Source: Prolixibacteraceae bacterium (GTDB taxonomy: Bacteria; Bacteroidota; Bacteroidia; Bacteroidales; Prolixibacteraceae). From it: a stretch of DNA of 13,838 bases. Positions 1-6,252 of this stretch are shown one piece after another (position 1 is the first letter of the stretch; every line of letters starts with the position of its first letter). The position numbers were made by a program, and so were the translations under genes. Below the pieces are notes generated by a model that was not told the origin of the DNA, searched no databases, and was given only the letters and a program-made list of their open reading frames with translations. The stretch spans positions 13,366-27,203 of the forward strand of contig DMFR01000353.1 in assembly GCA_003450125.1 (NCBI GenBank), in the 5' to 3' direction.

Positions 1-659
1 TCGCCCATGAGATCAAGAACCCGCTGACCCCCATGAAACTCAATATCCAGTATTTGCAACGGGCAAAGGCCGAAAAAAAAGACCATTTCGATGAATTCTT
101 CGACCGGGTTACCCAGAACCTGATCGAGCAAATTGATACCCTTTCCGGTATTGCCACCGAGTTTTCCAACTTTGCTCAAATCCCCAAAGCCAAAAATGAG
201 GTGTTCGACCTCCTTGAAGTGTTAAAGAACGTGTGCGGTTTGTTTGAACCCAATGAAAACCTCCTGTTTGCTTTCGAGATGAATCAGCTAAAGGAGGTAT
301 TGATTTTTGCCGACAAGGAACAACTCTCCAGGGCCTTCCTTAACCTGATCAAAAATGCCATCCAGTCCATTCCCGCAGAACAGATGGGCCAGATCAGCAT
401 TGGTGTTCAAACCGACGATTCAATGGCGTTGGTTGCCATCAGCGACAATGGTGCCGGAATCAGCGATGAGGCACAGCTTCACCTCTTTGAACCCAATTTT
501 ACCACCAAAACCAGCGGCATGGGGCTAGGCCTTTCCATCGTTCAAAATATCATTCAAAGCTTTAACGGCAAAATATCCTATCAGACTTCCGTTACTTCCG
601 GCACTACTTTCCTGATTGAAATTCCACGCTATCAGGCCGAAAAAGGGAAAGGAAAATAA
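1..659 (+). CDS. NtrY-like sensor histidine kinase, C-terminal part (5' truncated by window edge)
   Basis: The reading frame is open from the window edge; the first full codon is at position 3. It begins inside the H box, reading AHEIKNPLTPMKLNIQYLQ, which contains the phosphoacceptor histidine and the dimerisation helix typical of NtrY-like kinases. The first internal ATG, at 33, lies inside this box and is not the real start. The ATP-binding domain follows: N box with LNLIKNAIQSI (about 342-374), G1 box DNGAGI (about 444-461), F box FEPNFTTK (about 486-509), and G2 box GMGLGLSIV (about 516-542). The kinase autophosphorylates on the histidine and passes the phosphate to a response regulator. 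The sensor and membrane part lies upstream and is not visible, so the stimulus is unknown. The next gene starts about 950 bases downstream, so no partner regulator is visible. Family assignment is secure; the exact pathway is not. Confidence 0.93.
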   Translation, partial: AHEIKNPLTPMKLNIQYLQRAKAEKKDHFDEFFDRVTQNLIEQIDTLSGIATEFSNFAQIPKAKNEVFDLLEVLKNVCGLFEPNENLLFAFEMNQLKEVLIFADKEQLSRAFLNLIKNAIQSIPAEQMGQISIGVQTDDSMALVAISDNGAGISDEAQLHLFEPNFTTKTSGMGLGLSIVQNIIQSFNGKISYQTSVTSGTTFLIEIPRYQAEKGKGK

Positions 660-1085
660 GCACCTCTTATCCGGTAGGCATAGATCCGGATCTACCTTTT
701 ACATGGATTACCGCATCTCCTCATTTAGTCATTTATACTTTGTCAATATACTTCGCATACAAAGGCTATAACGAACAGGCTGATAATGGGTTGAAAGGTT
801 CAATTCAGGGAATAATTCGCCATCTTTCTCCTTCCTTTTTTGCTCTTTCTGAAGAAAATACCAAGACCAAGGCAAACACACAAGGAGATCAGACAGGTCT
901 GGAAAAGAAAAGGGGGATATGAATTAAGGCAATTGAGGTAGGGCAAAAACACCGGTGGAGTTTACTATTCAAGCCATTCGATGGAGTAGATCACACTGGT
1001 GACTGGCCCCAATTTGATGATAAGCCACAAGCTTGAGCCCACTGCGAAAAGCAGATTGAAAACCCTGAAAGGGCCAAATTTGAAT

Positions 1086-1206
1086 AGAGGCTGTCCAAAA
1101 AGTTAAAATCAGGACAATTCTTCTCTGCGAAACGCTGTGGTTCAATTGTTTAACTCTAACCCCAGAGTTACACTGAGTAAAAACACAGAGTTTTTTAACA
1201 GCTTCT
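1086..1206. repeat. Possible degraded small insertion element with imperfect terminal inverted repeats
   Basis: The left end reads AGAGGCTGTCCAAAAAG and the right end, read on the other strand, reads AGAAGCTGTTAAAAAAC. These agree at most positions and lie 121 bases apart. GGCTGTCCAAAAAG resembles the ends I recall for Bacteroidota insertion sequences. Inside is a perfect 7-base hairpin, TAACTCT/AGAGTTA (1151-1157 and 1164-1170), and words of the CACAGAGTT type. I see no transposase reading frame and no clear target-site duplication. The element may be a decayed MITE-like remnant or a chance arrangement. Confidence 0.3.
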
Positions 1207-1214
1207 ATCTTCTT

Positions 1215-1347
1215 CTTACCTTCACTATACCCTCTCTTTCCTTTCTGTAAGCTTTCTGTAATCTATCTGTAATTTATCTGTATTAAATATTACAGATACA
1301 TTACAGATAAATTACAGAATGCTTACAGAAAGGAAAGAGAAGGTAAG
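1215..1347. repeat. Large palindrome built of inverted 11-base tandem repeats
   Basis: The left arm has four 11-base units in a row: TTTCTGTAAGC (1242), TTTCTGTAATC (1253), TATCTGTAATT (1264) and TATCTGTATTA (1275). The right arm has four units in reverse orientation: TTACAGATACA (1290), TTACAGATAAA (1301), TTACAGAATGC (1312) and TTACAGAAAGG (1323). The arms pair around 1286-1287 with only four mismatches over the 44 bases of the units. Pairing continues outwards through TCTCTTTCC (1233-1241) against GGAAAGAGA, and CTTACCT (1215-1221) against AGGTAAG (1341-1347). The left arm carries an 11-base insertion (1222-1232) absent from the right arm. The shared core is CTGTAA/TTACAG. The unit length is close to one helical turn, so the same face of the DNA repeats each core. 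A large hairpin, a set of protein-binding sites, or a self-expanding repeat are all possible. Confidence 0.9.
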
Positions 1348-1369
1348 ACGATGGGGCGGTAATGGTATG

Positions 1370-1428
1370 CACTTATTATGGAATTAATCCATAATGTTAC
1401 CAGAGCATTAATCAATAAATAATAAGTG
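1370..1428. promoter_or_regulatory. Two overlapping inverted repeats that cannot form together
   Basis: The outer pair is CACTTATTAT (1370-1379) with ATAATAAGTG (1419-1428), a perfect 10-base match. The inner pair is ATTATGGA (1375-1382) with TCCATAAT (1388-1395), a perfect 8-base match around a 5-base loop. Both use bases 1375-1379, so the two hairpins compete. They lie upstream of the likely promoter of the four-gene operon, so they would act on DNA, or in a transcript read through from the kinase. A role is not shown; AT-rich chance symmetry is an alternative. Confidence 0.4.
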
Positions 1429-1526
1429 ACCCGCATCATTGAAATATCAAACAATAATGGTTTACTTTATTTTTTTAATGCTTGCCCGGATTGCTATGGT
1501 GGATTAAGCAAATTGAGGGTTCATTT

Positions 1527-1558
1527 TCTGAATGTTTCAGGAAAATAAAATAGTTTTG
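1527..1558 (+). promoter_or_regulatory. Putative Bacteroidota-type promoter of the 1610-7949 operon
   Basis: TAGTTTTG at 1551-1558 matches the Bacteroidota -7 box TAnnTTTG. Twenty bases upstream, TCTG (1527-1530), within TTTTCTG, is a partial match to the -33 box TTTG. Transcription would begin around 1563-1566, giving a leader of about 45 bases before the ATG at 1610. The position fits a promoter for the operon, but the -33 box is weak. Confidence 0.45.
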
Positions 1559-1609
1559 GAATTTTAAAATCATTCATTCATCGATACGTTGTCGGTTCTT
1601 TTAATTGGT

Positions 1610-2314
1610 ATGCGGAAGATCATTTTGTTTATCTGTATGGCACTGGGTTTGGTTCACCAGGGGTGGGGTCAAAATAAATCCATTGACTCATTGCGTATTG
1701 CCTTTGACCAATGCTACGGTTTGGATGTTATCCTCACCAATGGGAAGAAATATTTTCCGGACAGCACCCCGGTAGTGGGTCACCCGTATTGGAAAAGTAA
1801 GGAAACATTTTTGGGAAGTCTTACCATTTCCGGCAGGACATTTATGAATCAACAGCTGAAATATGAGCTAAACAAGCAGCAATTTGTACTTTTCTATACC
1901 AATTACAATGGCCAGCCTTGTCAAATTATACTCAACAATACAGCCATTGATTCCGTGAGGACTGGCGATTGTCTTTTCGTCCCCAATAAAAACCCGGATA
2001 TCCACCAACCATTTATTCAACTGATCAGTACGGGAAATTTAACCTGCTATATTGTCTGGAACAAAGAGTTGAATTTAAATACCATGGGGGCCACTGCCGG
2101 CTATGAATATACCAAAGATTATTCGCGCTACTATCTTACCTACAAAGGATCGGATTACAGGTTCAAAAATAAATCTTCCTTCCTGGGGGTTTTCAATCGA
2201 AAAGAAAAGGTTTCCATCCGAAAATACATTTCCTCCAATGGGTTAAAGTTTAAGAGAATGGCTGATAATGATTTAAAAAAATTAATCCGTTTCTGCGAAC
2301 AAACCTTGATCTGA
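1610..2314 (+). CDS. Secreted protein of unknown function, first gene of the TBDR operon
   Basis: The ATG at 1610 is preferred over an in-frame TTG at 1589. From 1610 the protein opens directly with a signal peptide, MRKIILFICMALGLVHQGWG, with likely cleavage near residue 20 or 21; the extra seven residues from 1589 would spoil this. The mature protein of about 214 residues has no membrane segment, so it is probably periplasmic or exported. Its style (NGKKYFP near residues 44-50, GHPYW near 57-61, then beta-rich sequence and a basic C-terminal helix with IRKYISSNGLKFKR near 203-216) recalls unnamed Bacteroidota secreted proteins that I remember next to TonB-dependent receptors; I cannot name a family. 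It ends one base before the receptor gene, so the two are surely co-translated. A role as an accessory or substrate-binding partner of that receptor is an inference. Confidence 0.75.
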   Translation: MRKIILFICMALGLVHQGWGQNKSIDSLRIAFDQCYGLDVILTNGKKYFPDSTPVVGHPYWKSKETFLGSLTISGRTFMNQQLKYELNKQQFVLFYTNYNGQPCQIILNNTAIDSVRTGDCLFVPNKNPDIHQPFIQLISTGNLTCYIVWNKELNLNTMGATAGYEYTKDYSRYYLTYKGSDYRFKNKSSFLGVFNRKEKVSIRKYISSNGLKFKRMADNDLKKLIRFCEQTLI

Positions 2315-2315
2315 T

Positions 2316-5099
2316 ATGAAACTGCTAGCATCCTATATCGTGGTATTCTTTTTTTTCCTGACGGGTTTGACCGCTCAGCAAAAGGAAGAAATCAAAATAA
2401 CGGGTTCATACCAGAATTTAACCTTCCCGGAATTTGTCGGCAAGTTGGAAAGCCAGTACCCGGTTCACTTTTATTTTGAGGAGAAATGGGTGGCTTCCCT
2501 TGCCGTGAACCTGGAGGTCCAGCAGCTTTCAATACCGGAGTTGATGGAAAAGCTCCTCCTGCCTACCTCATTGGATTATATCTATCAGGCGCCGGGTACG
2601 ATTATCATTTTGCCGGACAAGAAATTTGTACGTCAGCTTCCTGAGTATTTCCTGACCAAGGACGGATTGGATTCTACGCAGAACAGAACGCGTAATTTAA
2701 CCGGTATGGAGCAAAAATACCTGCATGGCCGTCAGCCCGATATGATTCAAACCATCGTGGTTGGAAGCCGTGAGAAATCCAGGAAAGGCAAAATGGCTGT
2801 CATTACCGGCAAACTGACCGATGAGGAAACCGGTGAATTGCTGACAGGCGCAACCATGTATGTCCCCAAACTACAAAAGGGGGCGGCCACTGATGCCACC
2901 GGATTCTTCACCATGGCCTTGAATCCCGGTATTTATGCCGTTGAATTCCAGTATTTGGGAATGAACCGGTTAAAGGGGAACCTGGATGTACGCTCTGACG
3001 GCTATTTTACATTGAGTCTAAAAAAACAGTTTCAACAGATTGATGAAGTACTGATCCAGGGTCAGAAATCGGAGAAGCATGGTGCAAAGCCGGGCCTGGA
3101 AAATGTTTCAGTGAAAACGATGAAGGAATTGCCCTCTTTAATGGGCGAGAAAGATGTCATGAAAGTTGCACAGATGCTTCCCGGCATTGTAAGTGTTGGC
3201 GAAGGATCAGCCGGGATCAACGTTCGTGGGGGAAATGCCGATCAGAACTTATTTTACATCAACGAAATACCCATCTATAACAGTTCCCACCTGTTTGGAT
3301 TCTTCTCGGCTATCAACTCCTCGATCATTGAGAATTTTTCCATCTTCAAAGGTCAGGTGCCTGTTGAATATGGAGGACGTTTATCTTCGGTTTTCAATAT
3401 AGAAACACGAAAGGGACATAAAAATAATGTCTTCAGTCAGGGAGGCATCAGTCCGGTATCGGCCAATGCTGAAATTGAATTGCCCCTGGTCAAGAACAAG
3501 GCTTCATTGGTCGTTAGTGGTCGTTCGAGCTACTCGGACTACATTTTGAAACGTTTAAAAGATCCTGATTTGCGCAACAGTCAGGCTTCGTTTTATGATT
3601 TCACGGGATCGCTCGATTATAACATCAACCAAAAGAATCAAATCACTCTTTTTGCCTATAACAGCAATGACAACTTCAACCTGAATGGCTACACCCAATA
3701 TGGGTATGGGAACAAGGGTGCCTCGGTTAATTATATTCACCGGTTTACCCCAGGATTGAAATTATCGGCTTCGGCCATTGGCTCTAATTACAATTTTGAA
3801 ACTACAGACAAGAGGTCTGCAAGTGAAGCCTATACACATGGGTATGAATTAAATCACTACGAATTCAGGTCCAGTCTGAGTTGGCTGATCAATGAACACC
3901 ATACGGTAAAAGTGGGTACTGAGGATATCTTCTATCATTTGAAGCGCGGAATTGTGAAGCCATTCGGATTAGGATCATTCAAGACGCCAGTTGACCTGGG
4001 AGAAGAAAATGGATTGGAATCTTCCCTCTTTCTGGACGACAATGTTAGCCTGGGTTCACGGGTAGATATCTATGCCGGCTTACGGTACAGCCTGTTCACA
4101 GCCTTGGGCCCAAAGACGGTCAGGAATTATGCACCGGGAACGGCATTTGATGAGATCAATATAACCGGCACCCATGATTACCTAAAGGGAGACCGGATTA
4201 CTACCTATAAGAACCCTGAATTTCGCGCCGGGCTGGGTATCAAAGTTGGACAAAACAACTCGGTTAAACTTTCAATGACCCAAATGACCCAATACCTGTT
4301 TATGCTCAGCAATTCTATTTCTATCGCACCCAATGATCAATGGAAACTGGTGGACAGTCATATTACACCCCCTACCACCATTCAGTATTCAGCCGGATAT
4401 TACCAGGAGATCCCTAAACTGGGTTTGAGCGCCTCCTCTGAATTGTATTACAAACAGGGCAAGCATATTGTGGAATACCGCGACGGGGCTGACTTTCTGG
4501 GTTCCCCTTATGTGGAGACAGCCGTTTTACAAGGTACACAGCAAGCCTATGGAGCCGAGTTCATGCTCTCCAAATCTACTGGCAAGTTCAATGGCTGGAC
4601 TTCGTATACCTATTCGCGTTCGTCGATGACTGTCAATGGAAAGGAAGATTGGGCCGACATCAACAAGGGGAAAAAATACCCTTCCAATTTTGATAAGCCC
4701 CATGTATTGAATATGATCTTGAATTACCAATTTACCCGGCGCTTTTCCATCTCCTCCAACGTGGCCTATAGTACAGGACGACCGATAACCATCCCAAAGG
4801 GGATCTACTATGTGAACGGAGACCCGTTTGTTGATTATTCGGCCCGCAATGAATACCGTATCCCGGATTACCTTCGGGTGGATATGTCAATGAAGATTGA
4901 AGGAAACCTCAGAAAAGCGAAACTCATGCACAGTTACTGGACCATCAGTGTTTACAACCTTCTGGGCAAAAGCAATGCCAATTCTATTTTCTTTCTGTCG
5001 GAAGAAGGAGGTGTGCATGGCTATAAATATTCAGTGATTGGGGTGCCAATCTTAACCATTTCGTGGAACTGGAAATTAGGGAACTATGAAAACAATTAA
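2316..5099 (+). CDS. TonB-dependent outer-membrane receptor with STN and carboxypeptidase-like regulatory domains
   Basis: This 927-residue protein imports a ligand across the outer membrane using energy from TonB. It has a signal peptide (residues 1-20, ending LTGLTA before QQ). An STN or secretin-N-like domain (about 25-100) carries FPEFVGKLESQYPVHFYF and ends in IIILPDKK. A carboxypeptidase-like regulatory domain (about 162-236) contains ITGKLTDEETGELLTGAT and DATGFF. The plug (about 255-365) holds INVRGGNADQNLFYINEIPIY and VEYGGRLSSVF, and a long beta barrel runs to the end. STN domains often signal through FecR anti-sigma factors, but no such gene is visible here. The C-terminus is a polar NYENN rather than the aromatic residue common at the end of outer-membrane barrels, although ISWNWKL lies just before it. 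The gene is not followed by a SusD partner but by a DUF4249 lipoprotein. The substrate is unknown. Confidence 0.92.
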   Translation: MKLLASYIVVFFFFLTGLTAQQKEEIKITGSYQNLTFPEFVGKLESQYPVHFYFEEKWVASLAVNLEVQQLSIPELMEKLLLPTSLDYIYQAPGTIIILPDKKFVRQLPEYFLTKDGLDSTQNRTRNLTGMEQKYLHGRQPDMIQTIVVGSREKSRKGKMAVITGKLTDEETGELLTGATMYVPKLQKGAATDATGFFTMALNPGIYAVEFQYLGMNRLKGNLDVRSDGYFTLSLKKQFQQIDEVLIQGQKSEKHGAKPGLENVSVKTMKELPSLMGEKDVMKVAQMLPGIVSVGEGSAGINVRGGNADQNLFYINEIPIYNSSHLFGFFSAINSSIIENFSIFKGQVPVEYGGRLSSVFNIETRKGHKNNVFSQGGISPVSANAEIELPLVKNKASLVVSGRSSYSDYILKRLKDPDLRNSQASFYDFTGSLDYNINQKNQITLFAYNSNDNFNLNGYTQYGYGNKGASVNYIHRFTPGLKLSASAIGSNYNFETTDKRSASEAYTHGYELNHYEFRSSLSWLINEHHTVKVGTEDIFYHLKRGIVKPFGLGSFKTPVDLGEENGLESSLFLDDNVSLGSRVDIYAGLRYSLFTALGPKTVRNYAPGTAFDEINITGTHDYLKGDRITTYKNPEFRAGLGIKVGQNNSVKLSMTQMTQYLFMLSNSISIAPNDQWKLVDSHITPPTTIQYSAGYYQEIPKLGLSASSELYYKQGKHIVEYRDGADFLGSPYVETAVLQGTQQAYGAEFMLSKSTGKFNGWTSYTYSRSSMTVNGKEDWADINKGKKYPSNFDKPHVLNMILNYQFTRRFSISSNVAYSTGRPITIPKGIYYVNGDPFVDYSARNEYRIPDYLRVDMSMKIEGNLRKAKLMHSYWTISVYNLLGKSNANSIFFLSEEGGVHGYKYSVIGVPILTISWNWKLGNYENN

Positions 5100-6252
5100 A
5101 CTGATCATCGGGATTCTCTTTGCAGGAGGGCTAATCACCTCGTGCATTGAACGGTATTTCCCCGGATACGAGAGTGAATTTATCCCTCAACTGGTGATCG
5201 AAGGGACCATTAGCCCGGATGAGGGAGAGCAGGAGATTGTGATTTCCAACTCCTCCTCACCTGATGATCCCAAGTTCATTGCCGTTTCTGGTTGTGGGGT
5301 CCAGGTGGAGGATGAGAAAGGGAATCAATTTAACTTTCCTGAATCAACAGTGGCAGGACATTACCGGGGCAGGATTGATGGGGATAAAGTCATCATCGGA
5401 ACCCATTACCGCTTGTTGGTCCAGACTCCCGAGGGCAAACAATATGCCAGCAGTTATGAAGAATTATTACCTTGCCCGCCCATTGATTCCCTGTATTTTG
5501 ACTTGGAGACCAAGCTGACCAGTGATCCGAATAAGAACTTAAATGGTTTGCAGTTTTACATCGACTTCAAAGGCAATGACAGTTATGGACATTATTACCG
5601 CCTGGAAGCCATTGAAACCTATGAATATCATTCCAAATGGCCGTTGGATAAATGGCAGGACAGATGGGGTGGAAGACACAATTTGGAGGAGCCTGATTTT
5701 TCCAATTTTATCTGTTATAAAACTACCAAACTGAGAAATATCTTTGATTTGTCAACAGATGGTTTTAGTAAAAACAGCTATTCCAACTACAGGTTGCATT
5801 TTGTAAAAGATCAAACCCAGCAATTACAATACAAATACAGTCTGTTGGTCAATCAATATTCATTGGACAAAAAGGCCTTCAACTATTGGGAAAATCTCCG
5901 CAAGAACAACCAGGAAACAGTCGATCTGTTTGGGAAACAACCCTCTTGGATAAAAGGGAATATTTATAATGTGAACGATACTACCGATTTCGCGTTGGGG
6001 TACTTTGGGGTGTCTACCGTCCAGAGTAAACGCATCATGGTTCATCCCTTTGAGGGACTGTCATTTGACAAGGCCCAGGATTGTAAAGCCTATCCGATTT
6101 CAGGCAAACTTCCTACCATGCAGCTGTTGTATTTTGCAAACGATTTGGATGAGAACTTTGAACCTTATGAAGGGATTGCAGCTGCAGAATGTATTTTCTG
6201 CCAATTGCTGGGGGGAACAACTCAAAAACCATCTTACTGGGACGAGAAATGA
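5086..6252 (+). CDS. DUF4249 family outer-membrane lipoprotein
   Basis: This 388-residue protein starts with a lipoprotein signal: MKTIKLIIGILFAGGLITSC, with LITSC as the lipobox and Cys20 as the acylated residue. An N-terminal beta-sandwich region follows, with PQLVIEGTISPDEGEQEIVIS, matching the opening of DUF4249 proteins. The C-terminus has AAECIFCQLLGGTTQKPSYW (Cys369 and Cys372), which fits the C-x2-C, GGT and KP-aromatic-W signature I recall for this family. DUF4249 genes typically follow TonB-dependent receptors in Bacteroidota, and this one overlaps the receptor gene by 14 bases. By analogy with SusD-like partners it probably sits on the receptor at the cell surface and helps capture ligand; that role is an inference, and the ligand is unknown. 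Confidence 0.88.
   Translation: MKTIKLIIGILFAGGLITSCIERYFPGYESEFIPQLVIEGTISPDEGEQEIVISNSSSPDDPKFIAVSGCGVQVEDEKGNQFNFPESTVAGHYRGRIDGDKVIIGTHYRLLVQTPEGKQYASSYEELLPCPPIDSLYFDLETKLTSDPNKNLNGLQFYIDFKGNDSYGHYYRLEAIETYEYHSKWPLDKWQDRWGGRHNLEEPDFSNFICYKTTKLRNIFDLSTDGFSKNSYSNYRLHFVKDQTQQLQYKYSLLVNQYSLDKKAFNYWENLRKNNQETVDLFGKQPSWIKGNIYNVNDTTDFALGYFGVSTVQSKRIMVHPFEGLSFDKAQDCKAYPISGKLPTMQLLYFANDLDENFEPYEGIAAAECIFCQLLGGTTQKPSYWDEK

Larger units (their letters stand above)
660..1588. other. Long gene-poor intergenic region
   Basis: I find no convincing gene in this stretch. The only open frame of note (740-922) uses a TTG start, has low-complexity polar content and no recognisable domain. What can be seen is: a weak GGTAG/CTACC hairpin (673-696) just after the kinase stop; a possible degraded insertion element (1086-1206); a large palindrome of 11-base repeats (1215-1347); two mutually exclusive inverted repeats (1370-1428); and a likely promoter (1527-1558). 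This density of repeats, with no gene, suggests a region that tolerates insertion and repeat expansion. Confidence 0.7.

Noticed and set aside
673..700. Hairpin after the histidine kinase considered as its terminator
   Set aside because: The stem is only GGTAG/CTACC with a 14-base loop and four T residues, too weak to call.
740..922. Open frame of 60 codons starting with TTG in the first intergenic region
   Set aside because: It has a rare start, polar low-complexity content, no signal or domain, and no ribosome-binding or promoter signal, so it is more likely chance.
985..1103. Short plus-strand frame reading LVTGPN, reminiscent of a MutS Walker motif
   Set aside because: It is about 37 codons, has no start codon in a useful position and no other MutS feature, so the resemblance is chance.
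1589..1609. TTG start giving a 241-residue version of the first operon protein
   Set aside because: The ATG at 1610 leads directly into a typical signal peptide; the TTG version adds seven residues with no support.
6189..6248. Upstream ATG giving a 586-residue version of the MG2/plug protein
   Set aside because: The ATG at 6249 gives a clean signal peptide and an ATGA overlap with the preceding stop, whereas the extension lies inside the DUF4249 gene and breaks the signal peptide.
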